From: Limimaricola pyoseonensis
GTDB taxonomy: Bacteria > Pseudomonadota > Alphaproteobacteria > Rhodobacterales > Rhodobacteraceae
Direction of reading: 5' to 3'
NCBI RefSeq assembly: GCF_900102015.1
Contig: NZ_FNAT01000001.1
Coordinates: 1 to 64,000, forward strand
Length of the DNA: 64,000 nt
A model generated the notes under the pieces. It had not been told where the DNA came from and searched no databases. It saw only the letters and a list, made by a program, of their open reading frames with translations. The position numbers were made by a program, and so were the translations under genes. The stretch's first letter is position 1. Each line of letters begins with the position of its first letter. Shown here one piece after another: positions 42,612-50,824 of this stretch.

Positions 42612-43265
42612 TCAGCCGCTGCAGACATAGACCGCGCCGCCGATCACCACGACCGAGGCGGCGGCGGCGCCGATCGCCACCGGCCCGGTCAGGGCCGCGG
42701 TGACGCCGGGGGCGGCGGTGCCGATGCTGGTGGCGAGCCACTCGGCCGTGCCCTTCAGGATCAGCGCGCCGGAGCTGTGCAGCAGCCGCGCCGGGTCCTC
42801 GGCCGCCTGCGCGGGCGTCGGCGGCGGCGTCAGCATCAGCCCGGCCAGCGCCGCGCCGGTGTCGATCGCCGTGTCGGTCGCCGAATTGACCCGGTCGCAG
42901 GCCGTGACGCGGCACTGCGCGGTCCGGCCGCGTTCGCCCGGAACCAGCAGCCAGCCCGCGTCTTCCGGGTCGGGCGCGAGGCAGTAGCCCTCGGTCTCCT
43001 CGGGCGGCAGTTCGACCGCGAGATAGGTGAAGAGCACCCGGCTGTCGCAATCCGGCGCCTGGCCCCAGGCGCGGTTCCACACCGCGCCCGGCCAGCGGGC
43101 GATGCGCTCTCGGGTGCCGATCTCGGTGTCGAAGGCGATCTCGTCGTCATAGGTGACGACGGTTTCCTGGCCGTTGACGGTGGCGGTGCAATGCCGCTCC
43201 TCGGCCGCCGCCGGCAGGGCCGGCAGCAGCGCGAGGATCGCGGCGGGGAGCAGGAGCGTTCGCAT
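42612..43265 (-). CDS. Secreted hypothetical protein
   Basis: 217 residues with a clear signal peptide (LLLPAAILALLPALPAAAEE). The mature domain has several Cys (RHCTATVNG, APDCDSRVLF, GYCLAPDPE, AQCRVTACDR) suitable for disulfides. The C-terminus holds a Gly/Ala-rich hydrophobic stretch (GPVAIGAAAASVVVIGGAVYVC) that could anchor it in a membrane. I do not recognise the family. It lies 10 bp after the helicase gene stop, on the same strand and probably co-transcribed. Confidence 0.75.
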   Translation of the reverse strand: MRTLLLPAAILALLPALPAAAEERHCTATVNGQETVVTYDDEIAFDTEIGTRERIARWPGAVWNRAWGQAPDCDSRVLFTYLAVELPPEETEGYCLAPDPEDAGWLLVPGERGRTAQCRVTACDRVNSATDTAIDTGAALAGLMLTPPPTPAQAAEDPARLLHSSGALILKGTAEWLATSIGTAAPGVTAALTGPVAIGAAAASVVVIGGAVYVCSG

Positions 43266-43275
43266 GGTGGCGGGG

Positions 43276-44796
43276 TCAGCCGGCGCGGCGCTCCTTGAAG
43301 CTCTTGAGGATGAAGGCCGGGACGTCCTCGCCCATGCCGACCACCTGCTCGTCGGCGTCGTCGCGGCGGCGGTCGCGGCCCGAACGGCCGCGCTGCTGGG
43401 CGCGGGGCTGCTCTGCCTTGGCCTCGGGTGCCGGTGCGGGGCGCGGCTGCTGCACCTCGGTCACGGTCTCGGCCTTGGGCTGTTCGGCCTTGGGCTGCTC
43501 GGCCTTGGACTGCTCCGGCTTGGACTGCTCCGGCTTGGCCTTGGCGTCGCGCTCCGCGGCCTTCGGCGCGTTGCGCTCGACCCGGCGGCTGCGACCGCGG
43601 CGCGGGCGCTCCTCGGCCTCGTCCGGCGTCTCGTCCGCCGCGGTGGTGCCCAGCGGGTTGTCGAGGCGCGGGATCTGCGACTGCACCAGCCGCTCGACAT
43701 CCTCGAGGTTCTTCTCGTCGCGCGGGCTGCAGATCATGACGGCTGTGCCCTTGCGGCCGGCGCGGCCGGTCCGGCCGATCCGGTGCACGTAATCCTCGGC
43801 GTGGCTGGGCACGTCGAAGTTGAAGACATGGCTCACGGAGGGCACGTCGAGACCGCGCGCCGCCACGTCGGAGGCCACCAGGATCGTCACGTCGCCGCTG
43901 CGGAACCCTTCGAGCGTGCGGGTCCGCTGGCTCTGGTCGAGGTCGCCATGGATCGGCTCGGCGTTGTAGCCGTATTTCTTCAGGCTCTTGGCGACGATGT
44001 CCACGTCCATCTTGCGGTTGCAGAAGATGATCGCGTTGGTGCATGCCTCGCCTTCGGCGTCGATCAGCCGGCGCAGCAGCGCGCGCTTCTCGGCGCTTTC
44101 GCGGTCCTTGCGCGAGGGGGCGAACTTGACCACGCCCTGCTTGATGTTCTCGCCCGTGGTGGCGGCGCGGGCCACCTCGATCTTCTCGGGGTTCGACAGG
44201 AAGGTATTGGTGATCCGCTCGATCTCGGGCGCCATGGTGGCCGAGAAGAACAGCGTCTGCCGGGTGAAGGGCGTGAGCCCGAAGATCCGCTCGATGTCGG
44301 GGATGAAGCCCATGTCGAGCATCCGGTCGGCCTCGTCGACCACCATGATCTGCACGCCGGTCAGCAGCAGCTTGCCGCGCTCGAAATGGTCGAGCAGCCG
44401 GCCCGGCGTGGCGATCAGCACGTCGACGCCCTTGTCGATCAGCGCGTCCTGCTCCTTGAAGCTCACGCCGCCGATCAGCAGCGCCTTGGTGAGCTTGGTG
44501 TGCTTGGCATAGGTGTCGAAGTTCTCGGCCACCTGCGCAGCGAGCTCGCGCGTCGGGCAGAGCACGAGGCTGCGCGGCATCCGGGCGCGGGCGCGGCCGC
44601 GGCCCAGAAGCGTGATCATCGGCAGCGTGAAGCTCGCCGTCTTGCCGGTGCCGGTCTGGGCGATGCCCAGCACGTCGCGGCCCTCGAGCGCGGGCGGGAT
44701 CGCGCCGGCCTGGATCGGGGTCGGGGTCTCGTAGCCCGCCTCGGCGATCGCCTTGAGCACCTTGGGGTCGAGGTTGAGGTCGTTGAATTGGGTCAT
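43276..44796 (-). CDS. DEAD-box RNA helicase with low-complexity tail
   Basis: 506-residue RhlE-like ATP-dependent RNA helicase. Q motif TPTPIQ, motif I AQTGTGKT, motif II VVDEADRMLD, motif III FSAT and motif VI HRIGRTGRAG are present. The core ends near residue 375. The tail is low-complexity with tandem KPEQSKPEQSKAEQPKAEQ-type pentads and Arg-rich patches, as in RNA-binding tails of cold-shock or ribosome-assembly helicases. ATG 44796 (MTQFNDLNLDP) is preferred to the upstream ATG at 44820. Confidence 0.93.
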   Translation of the reverse strand: MTQFNDLNLDPKVLKAIAEAGYETPTPIQAGAIPPALEGRDVLGIAQTGTGKTASFTLPMITLLGRGRARARMPRSLVLCPTRELAAQVAENFDTYAKHTKLTKALLIGGVSFKEQDALIDKGVDVLIATPGRLLDHFERGKLLLTGVQIMVVDEADRMLDMGFIPDIERIFGLTPFTRQTLFFSATMAPEIERITNTFLSNPEKIEVARAATTGENIKQGVVKFAPSRKDRESAEKRALLRRLIDAEGEACTNAIIFCNRKMDVDIVAKSLKKYGYNAEPIHGDLDQSQRTRTLEGFRSGDVTILVASDVAARGLDVPSVSHVFNFDVPSHAEDYVHRIGRTGRAGRKGTAVMICSPRDEKNLEDVERLVQSQIPRLDNPLGTTAADETPDEAEERPRRGRSRRVERNAPKAAERDAKAKPEQSKPEQSKAEQPKAEQPKAETVTEVQQPRPAPAPEAKAEQPRAQQRGRSGRDRRRDDADEQVVGMGEDVPAFILKSFKERRAG

Positions 44797-44978
44797 GTGA
44801 GCCTTTCGCTGCTGCGGCACCGATGGCCGCTGAAGCAGGCGCGGCCCGCCCGGCCGGATTGCCGGGGCGTTCGACTTGGGTGGCCCATAGGCCGAATTGC
44901 CTCCGAGGTCAAGAAATCGTCCGGAACGCGGCGGATGCCCTCGCGTTTGATCACGACACGCAGAGAAAGAGGCACAGC

Positions 44979-45407
44979 ATGATCAACAAGTTCGGGACGG
45001 CGAAGTGGACCGGCGGGCTGAAGACGGGGCAGGGCCATGTCTCCACCGAGACGGGCGTGCTCGACGACCAGCCCTACGGCTTCAGCAACAGGTTCGAGGG
45101 CAAGCCCGGCACCAACCCCGAGGAGCTGATCGGCGCGGCCCATGCCAGCTGCTACGCCATGGCGCTGAGCCTCAATCTCGGCGAGGACGACCTCACGCCT
45201 GACGACATCCAGGTGAAATCCACCGTCTCGCTCGAGGAACAGGAGAACGGCTTCGCGATCACGAAGGTGCATCTCGACGTCACCGCCAAGGTGCCCGGCG
45301 CCTCCCAGGCGCAGTTCGAAAAGGCCGCGGAGGCGACCAAGACCGGATGCCCGGTGTCGAAGCTGCTCAATGCCGAAGTGACGATGGATGCGAAGCTCGT
45401 CGGCTGA
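44979..45407 (+). CDS. OsmC family peroxiredoxin
   Basis: 142-residue OsmC/Ohr-type thiol peroxidase that reduces organic hydroperoxides. The family pattern AKWTGGLKTGQGHVST, the first redox Cys in AAHASCYAMALSL (about residue 58) and the second in TKTGCPVSKLLN (about residue 124) are present. The N-terminus and spacing fit the OsmC subgroup rather than Ohr. The start at 44979 has AAAGAGG upstream. It is divergent from the helicase gene. Confidence 0.92.
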   Translation: MINKFGTAKWTGGLKTGQGHVSTETGVLDDQPYGFSNRFEGKPGTNPEELIGAAHASCYAMALSLNLGEDDLTPDDIQVKSTVSLEEQENGFAITKVHLDVTAKVPGASQAQFEKAAEATKTGCPVSKLLNAEVTMDAKLVG

Positions 45408-45456
45408 TCTCGGCCAATGGTGTGGGCGGCCCGAGCGAGAGGCCGCCCTGACCGCG

Positions 45457-46035
45457 TCAGCGTTCGACGACGAAGCCGCCTTCCATGTCCATCGACGCGC
45501 CGTCCTCGTCGGAGATCTCGCCAAAGACCACGCCGCGCGCGCCTTCACGCTCGCTGCCAACGAAGTCGCCCATGATGTAGGCGTTGACTTCGAAATCGTC
45601 GCCATCCTCGCTCAGCGTACCGGTGAGGTCCGCGTCGAACTGCCATTCCTCATCGGGATCGGCGTTGCGATCGAGGGTGGAATTGTCGATGCGCAGCGAG
45701 CCGCCGATGCTGCCTTCCTCGCTGGCCAGGTCGTAGACACGGCCGGTGATCGGATCGGCCGAGGCCGGATCGAAATCGGCGGTCATCTCCATCTTGCCGC
45801 CGACGTCGAGCCCGCCCTCGTCGCCTTCGACTTCAAAGCCCATGTAGCCGTTGTAGGTGGCCCGGCCACTGGTCGGCAGGTCGCCTGCCGGAAAGATCTC
45901 GGCATCCTCGTAGAATGCCGCCAGCGCCTCGCCGTCCTCGACCAGCTCGTCATAGCTGACGCCGCCGCCAGAGGAGCTGCAGGCCGCGAGTCCACCAAGG
46001 GCAATGAGGGCTGTGAAATGAATAGGTTTGAACAT
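45457..46035 (-). CDS. Small beta-rich surface lipoprotein (transferrin-binding-like barrel)
   Basis: 192-residue lipoprotein with lipobox LAACS (Cys19). The mature part after a Ser/Gly linker consists of alternating beta-strand-like segments rich in Gly, Asp and Glu (GRATYNGYMGFEVEG, GGSLRIDNSTL, FEVNAYIMGDFVG) ending in VVFGEISDEDGASMDMEGGF. The pattern resembles the 8-stranded TbpB-like barrel of small surface lipoproteins. Ligand unknown. Strongly acidic. It is separated from prfC by 86 bp, same strand. Confidence 0.75.
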   Translation of the reverse strand: MFKPIHFTALIALGGLAACSSSGGGVSYDELVEDGEALAAFYEDAEIFPAGDLPTSGRATYNGYMGFEVEGDEGGLDVGGKMEMTADFDPASADPITGRVYDLASEEGSIGGSLRIDNSTLDRNADPDEEWQFDADLTGTLSEDGDDFEVNAYIMGDFVGSEREGARGVVFGEISDEDGASMDMEGGFVVER

Positions 46036-46121
46036 TCAGTCGTCCTTTTCTCCGCGCCGAGTATTGACGCCGAGGCACGCTCACGGATGCGTGAGAAAAG
46101 TTCAACCCATGGGATGCATTT

Positions 46122-47720
46122 TTAGCCGGCCATCATCTCCTTGGTTGCAGTCAGCCGGATCTCCGGGTGGTCGCGCTCGACCCGGTCGATGTCCCACTGC
46201 ATCCGCGTCAGGTAGACGAGGTCGCCGTCATTGTCGGTGGCGATGTGCTGCTTGTTCTTGGCGGCGAAGCTCTCGACCGCCGCCTTGTCGCCGGCCATCC
46301 AGCGCGCCGAGGTGAACTGCGAGGGTTCGAAGCGGACCGGCAGGCCGTATTCCATCTCGATCCGGCTGGCCAGAACCTCGAACTGCAGCGCACCCACCAC
46401 GCCGACGATGAAGCCCGAACCGAAGGTCGGCTTGAATACCTTGGCGGCCCCTTCCTCGGCGAACTGCGACAGCGCCTTGTCGAGGTGCTTGGCCTTCATC
46501 GGGTCGCCCGCGCGGCAGGTCTGCAGAAGCTCGGGCGCGAAGGAGGGAATGCCCGAGACCTTCAGCGCCTCGCCCTCGGTCAGCGTGTCGCCGATGCGCA
46601 GCTGGCCGTGGTTCGGGATGCCGATGATGTCGCCGGCCCAGGCCTCGTCGGCCAGCTCGCGGTCGGAGGCGAGGAACAGCACCGGGTTCGAGATCGCCAT
46701 CTGCTTCTTCGAGCGCACGTGCAGAAGCTTCTGCCCGCGTTCGAAATGCCCCGAGGCGAGGCGCACGAAGGCGACGCGGTCGCGGTGCTTGGGGTCCATG
46801 TTGGCCTGCACCTTGAAGACGAAGCCCGCCACCTTGTTTTCATCGGGGGCGATCTGGCGCGGCTCGGCGCGCTGCGGCTGCGGCTCGGGCGCGTAGGCGC
46901 CGATCCCGGCCATCAGCTCGCGTACGCCGAAGCTGTTGATCGCCGAGCCGAACCAGATCGGCGTCATGTGCCCTTCGAGCACCGCCTGGGGGTCGAGCGC
47001 GGGCAGAAGCTCGCGCGCCATCTCCACCTCCTCGCGCAGCTGCTCGAGCAGATGCGCCGGGACGTGCTCGGCGATCTTCGGGTCATCGAGACCCGAGATG
47101 CTGACGCTTTCGGCCACGCGGTTGCGGTCGGCCCGGTCCATCAGCTCGAGCCGGTCGTTCAGAAGGTCGTAGCAGCCGAGGAACTCGCGCCCGACGCCGA
47201 TCGGCCACGAGGCCGGCGTCACGTCGATGGCGAGGTTCTCCTGGATCTCGTCGATGATCTCGAAGGTGTCGCGGCTCTCGCGGTCCATCTTGTTGCAGAA
47301 GGTCAGGATCGGCAGGTCGCGCAGCCGGCAGACCTCGAACAGCTTGCGGGTCTGGCTCTCCACGCCCTTGGCGCCGTCGATCACCATGATCGCGGCATCC
47401 ACCGCGGTGAGCGTGCGGTAGGTGTCCTCGGAGAAGTCCGAGTGGCCGGGCGTGTCGACGAGGTTGAAGCGGAAGCGGTCGAAGTCGAAGGACATCGCCG
47501 AGGCCGAGACCGAGATCCCGCGATCCTTCTCCATCTGCATGAAGTCCGAGCGGGTGCGCCGCGCCTCGCCCTTGGCGCGGACCTGTCCGGCCATCTGGAT
47601 CGCGCCGCCGAACAGCAGGAACTTCTCGGTCAGCGTGGTCTTGCCGGCGTCCGGATGCGAGATGATCGCGAAGGTCCGGCGGCGGGCGATCTCGGGCGGG
47701 AGGGAAGGGCGGTTGCTCAT
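46122..47720 (-). CDS. prfC: Peptide chain release factor 3
   Basis: GTPase that recycles RF1/RF2 from the ribosome after termination. G1 ISHPDAGKTTLTEK, G3 DTPGHSDFSEDTYRTL and G4 NKMDRE are intact. The C-terminal domain VVGALQFEVLASRIEMEYG is characteristic. The ATG at 47720 (MSNRPSLPPEIARRR) matches family N-termini, and ATGs at 47732 and 47738 also exist without clear ribosome-binding sites. About 532 residues. It is divergent from the Gly-rich lipoprotein gene. Confidence 0.95.
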   Translation of the reverse strand: MSNRPSLPPEIARRRTFAIISHPDAGKTTLTEKFLLFGGAIQMAGQVRAKGEARRTRSDFMQMEKDRGISVSASAMSFDFDRFRFNLVDTPGHSDFSEDTYRTLTAVDAAIMVIDGAKGVESQTRKLFEVCRLRDLPILTFCNKMDRESRDTFEIIDEIQENLAIDVTPASWPIGVGREFLGCYDLLNDRLELMDRADRNRVAESVSISGLDDPKIAEHVPAHLLEQLREEVEMARELLPALDPQAVLEGHMTPIWFGSAINSFGVRELMAGIGAYAPEPQPQRAEPRQIAPDENKVAGFVFKVQANMDPKHRDRVAFVRLASGHFERGQKLLHVRSKKQMAISNPVLFLASDRELADEAWAGDIIGIPNHGQLRIGDTLTEGEALKVSGIPSFAPELLQTCRAGDPMKAKHLDKALSQFAEEGAAKVFKPTFGSGFIVGVVGALQFEVLASRIEMEYGLPVRFEPSQFTSARWMAGDKAAVESFAAKNKQHIATDNDGDLVYLTRMQWDIDRVERDHPEIRLTATKEMMAG

Positions 47721-47794
47721 GCGCGCGGTCATACGCATTCACAGGAACGAGGGCAATCGGGACGGATCCGCAGGCGCCGGGACATCGCGCGAGA

Positions 47795-47880
47795 TTATTA
47801 ACGCGCGAGTAATGACGTTGTTCCATCACGTCTGGGTTATTAATATAGCAAAAACAATAACTTATCAAACTTAAACCGCG
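47795..47880. promoter_or_regulatory. AT-rich regulatory region between prfC and the Gly-rich lipoprotein gene
   Basis: About 85 bp of markedly lower GC than anything else in the window. It includes inverted repeat GTTATT (47836-47841) / AATAAC (47856-47861) with a 14-bp spacer, and GATTATTAACGCG / CGCGAGTAATGACG-like arms upstream. It probably contains the promoter(s) and operators of the divergent genes. No specific hexamers are assigned. Confidence 0.5.
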
Positions 47881-47964
47881 AGTCTGCCGCAATTGGCCAT
47901 GACGCTGCTCGTCAAGCAGGTCGTCCCTGCACGGGCGCGACCGCTGCAAGCGAAGGAGTTCGAC

Positions 47965-48744
47965 ATGACGAAGACGACTTGCGGTACCGCACTCGGGTTG
48001 CTGCTGGCCGGGACGATCCTGGCCGGCTGCGAGCCTTCGAACGGCATGGCGTTCCGCGACGATGGCGGGGCGATGGGAGAGGACGAAACGGGCAGCGTCG
48101 CGGCGAGCGCCTCCGGATCGAGCAGTGACGACGGCGGCAGCGCCGGCGGAACCGGTGGCGCCGGCGGCTCAGGTGGCACCGGCGGAGGTGGGTCCGGCGG
48201 GACTTCGGGCACGGGCGGCGGTTCCGGAACCGGCGGCGGCACGGCGGGCGGCGGCGCCTCCGGTGGCGGCACCTCGTCCGGCTCGGGCGGAGGCGGATCG
48301 AGCGGGGGCGGCGCAACTTCCGGCTCCGGCGGTTCCGGCGGGAGCGGGTCGAGCGGTGGCGGCTCGGGTGGCGGCTCCGGCGGTGGGTCGGGCGGCGGCT
48401 CGACGGGTGGCAATTCCGGCGGGCTGGTCGACACGGATGCCGGCGTCTCCGTCGGCGGCGGGTCGAACGGGTCCGGCGGCCTCGTCGATGCCGACGCGGA
48501 CGTGTCGGTCGGTGGCTCAGGTGGGTCGGGCGGCTCTGGCGGCTCGGGCGGATCGAGTGGCTCCGGCGGCAGCCTCGTCGATGCGGATGTCGACGCGGGC
48601 GTGGGCGGTTCCGGCTCCTCCGGCGGCTCCGGCAGCGGCGGTTCCGGCAGCGGCGGCGGCTCCGGCGGCCTGCTCGACGTCGACGCGGATGTCGGCGTCT
48701 CGCGCGACGGCGTGAGCGTCGATGCCGATGTCGGCGCGCTGTAG
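47965..48744 (+). CDS. Gly/Ser-rich repetitive lipoprotein, unknown function
   Basis: 259 residues with lipobox ILAGC (Cys22). The mature protein is almost wholly Gly, Ser and Thr (about residues 45-150 are GG-S/T runs), interrupted by four related acidic units: GGLVDTDAGVSVGG (~152-165), GGLVDADADVSVGG (~172-185), GSLVDADVDAGVGG (~202-215) and GGLLDVDADVGVSRDG (~235-250). No domain is recognised. Such linkers suggest an extended surface protein, with the Asp-rich units possibly metal-binding (inference). Start 47965 has AAGGAG seven bases upstream; the earlier ATG at 47893 does not give a signal peptide. Confidence 0.8.
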   Translation: MTKTTCGTALGLLLAGTILAGCEPSNGMAFRDDGGAMGEDETGSVAASASGSSSDDGGSAGGTGGAGGSGGTGGGGSGGTSGTGGGSGTGGGTAGGGASGGGTSSGSGGGGSSGGGATSGSGGSGGSGSSGGGSGGGSGGGSGGGSTGGNSGGLVDTDAGVSVGGGSNGSGGLVDADADVSVGGSGGSGGSGGSGGSSGSGGSLVDADVDAGVGGSGSSGGSGSGGSGSGGGSGGLLDVDADVGVSRDGVSVDADVGAL

Positions 48745-48798
48745 GGCAGGGGCGGCATAGGCCCCGGGTCGGTCCCGGCGGGTCGGGCCGCCCGCCGC

Positions 48799-48828
48799 GG
48801 CCGGGGCGGCGATTGCCGCCCCCCGGCC
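48799..48828 (+). terminator. Hairpin downstream of the Gly-rich lipoprotein gene
   Basis: GGCCGG-GGCGGC pairs with GCCGCC-CC-CCGGCC around a GATT loop, with a 2-nt bulge. There is no T tract, so termination is plausible but unproven. It lies 55 bp past the stop and 38 bp before the SDR start. Confidence 0.5.
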
Positions 48829-48866
48829 GGGGTGCTAGCCCTTTGTCCGAACCAAGGAGGAGCCAC

Positions 48867-49646
48867 ATGGATCTGGGCATCAAGGGCAAGCGCGCGCTGG
48901 TCTGCGCGTCGTCGAAGGGGCTGGGGCGCGGCTGCGCCGAGGCGCTGGCCGAGGCGGGCGTCGATCTCGTCATGAACGCGCGCGGCGCCGAGGCGCTGGA
49001 GGCGGCGGCGCAGGAGATCCGCGACCGCCACGGCGTGAAGGTCGTCACGGTGGCCTGCGACGTCACCACCGAGGCGGGCCAGCAGCAGCTGATCGATGCG
49101 GCGCAGGGCGTCGACATCCTCGTCACCAATGCCGGCGGCCCGCCGCCGGGGCTGTGGACCGACTGGAACCGCGACGACTTCATCAAGGCGCTCGACGCCA
49201 ACATGCTGGCGCCGATCGCGCTGATGAAGGCGCTGATGCCGGGCATGATCGAGCGCGGCTGGGGCCGGGTGGTCAACATCACCTCGCAATCGGTCAAGTC
49301 GCCGATCCCGCAGCTCGGCCTGTCGAACTCGGCCCGCGCCGGTCTCACCGGCTATGTCGCCGGCACCTCTCGCCAGGTCGCCCCGCACGGCGTGACGATC
49401 AACAACCTGCTGCCGGGCATCCACGACACCGACCGCGCGGCCTCGCTCGATGGCGGCGTGTCGAAGAAGGAAGGCATCAGCGTCGAGTCGGCACGCGCGC
49501 AGCGCGAGGCGAGCATCCCGGCGCGGCGCTACGGCACCGCCGCCGAGTTCGGCGCCACCTGCGCCTTCATGTGCTCGCAGCATGCGGGCTTCATGGTCGG
49601 CCAGAACGTCCTGCTCGACGGCGGCGTCGGCAACCAGACGCTCTGA
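48867..49646 (+). CDS. Atypical short-chain dehydrogenase/reductase
   Basis: 259-residue Rossmann-fold SDR. The nucleotide loop reads CASSKGLGRG rather than TGxxxGIG. NNAG is replaced by VTNAGGPPPG. Where YxxxK is expected the sequence is LSNSARAGLTGY, so both the catalytic Tyr and Lys appear changed. It resembles the 3-oxoacyl-ACP-reductase-like SDR subgroup known to lack a perfect tetrad, so activity may differ or be absent. AAGGAGG at 48854-48860 fixes the start. The frame upstream to 48813 is not used. Confidence 0.87.
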   Translation: MDLGIKGKRALVCASSKGLGRGCAEALAEAGVDLVMNARGAEALEAAAQEIRDRHGVKVVTVACDVTTEAGQQQLIDAAQGVDILVTNAGGPPPGLWTDWNRDDFIKALDANMLAPIALMKALMPGMIERGWGRVVNITSQSVKSPIPQLGLSNSARAGLTGYVAGTSRQVAPHGVTINNLLPGIHDTDRAASLDGGVSKKEGISVESARAQREASIPARRYGTAAEFGATCAFMCSQHAGFMVGQNVLLDGGVGNQTL

Positions 49647-49707
49647 ACTTGCGGGCGCGGGGCGGGATTGCTAGGGCAACCCGACGCATTTGATCGGGAT
49701 ATAGCCC

Positions 49708-50808
49708 TTGTTCGAGTCCGCCCCGCCACCGGCCGCACGGCTGGAGATCCGCAACCTCTGCCGCAGCTTCGGCGGCCGGCGGGTGGTCGACGACGTGTCG
49801 CTCAAGATCATGCCGGGGCAGGTGACCTGCCTGCTCGGCCCCTCGGGCTGCGGCAAGTCGACCACGCTCCGGGTCGTGGCCGGGGTCGACCGGCAGGACG
49901 AGGGCGCGGTGCTGGTCGACGGCAAGCCGATCTCCGAGGGCGCGCTGCACGTGCCGCCCGAGGAGCGCGGCATCGGCCTGATGTTCCAGGACTTCGCGCT
50001 GTTCCCGCATCTCGACGTGGCGCGCAATGTCGGCTTCGGCCTCAAGGGGCCGAGGGCCGAAATCCGTGCCCGGGTCGAGACGCTGCTCGACAAGGTGGGC
50101 ATGCGCCGTCACATCGACCGCTTCCCGCACGAGCTGTCGGGCGGCGAGCAGCAGCGCGTGGCGCTGGCCCGCGCGCTCGCGCCGAGCCCGCGCATCATGC
50201 TGATGGACGAGCCCTTCTCCGGCCTCGACGACCGGTTGCGCGACGACATCCGCGACGAGACGCTGGCGGTGCTCAAGGCCGAGGGCACGGCGGTGCTGCT
50301 GGTCACCCACGAGCCGGCCGAGGCGATGCGCATGGCCGACGAGATCGCGCTGATGCGCGACGGCCGCGTGGTGCAGCACGGCGCGCCCTACAACATCTAC
50401 AACGCCCCGCGCGACCGCGAGGCGGCGGCCTTCTTCAGCGACATCAACGTGATCGAGGGCGTGGTCGAGGGCGCGCTCTGCGACACCCCCTTCGGCGACT
50501 TCCTGACGCCGGGCCTGCCCGACGGCACCGAGGTCGAGATCGTGATCCGGCCGCAGCATCTGCGGATCGACTTCGACCGCGGCGGCCGGGGGCCGAACCC
50601 GACCAAGGCCGAGGGCACGCCGGCCGCCGGGACGGTGGAGCGCGCACGCTTTCTCGGCGCCTCGAGCCTCGTCGAGTTCCGGATGGACCATGACGGCGAG
50701 ATCCTGCGCGCGCAGGTGCCGTCGGTCTTCCTGCCCAAGCCCGGCACCCGCCTGTGGCTGATGATGCGGCGCGACCGCTGCTTCGTCTTTCCCAGGCGCG
50801 GACGCTGA
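49708..50808 (+). CDS. ABC transporter ATPase, Fe3+/polyamine (FbpC/PotA) type
   Basis: 366-residue ATPase. Walker A LGPSGCGKSTTLR (residues 43-55), signature LSGGEQQRVALARAL, Walker B IMLMDEPFSGLDD and the H-loop VTHEP are intact. The C-terminal TOBE-type domain (about 240-366) includes EIVIRPQHLRIDF and ARFLGASSLVEF. It drives import of ferric ion, polyamine or a similar solute, but no permease or binding-protein gene is next to it, so it is an orphan here. It starts with TTG and lies 62 bp after the SDR gene. Confidence 0.88.
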   Translation: MFESAPPPAARLEIRNLCRSFGGRRVVDDVSLKIMPGQVTCLLGPSGCGKSTTLRVVAGVDRQDEGAVLVDGKPISEGALHVPPEERGIGLMFQDFALFPHLDVARNVGFGLKGPRAEIRARVETLLDKVGMRRHIDRFPHELSGGEQQRVALARALAPSPRIMLMDEPFSGLDDRLRDDIRDETLAVLKAEGTAVLLVTHEPAEAMRMADEIALMRDGRVVQHGAPYNIYNAPRDREAAAFFSDINVIEGVVEGALCDTPFGDFLTPGLPDGTEVEIVIRPQHLRIDFDRGGRGPNPTKAEGTPAAGTVERARFLGASSLVEFRMDHDGEILRAQVPSVFLPKPGTRLWLMMRRDRCFVFPRRGR

Positions 50809-50824
50809 TAGGGGCGGGCCGGCG

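Noticed and set aside
48120-48740. Tandem Gly-rich repeats as a CRISPR-like array or RTX toxin repeats
   Set aside because: There are no regular repeat/spacer units at DNA level, and the protein lacks the GGxGxDxUx nonapeptide.
47871-49583. Proline-rich 570-codon frame opposite the Gly-rich lipoprotein
   Set aside because: Gly codons read in antisense give Pro runs. The sense frame has a lipobox and ribosome-binding site; the antisense one has neither.
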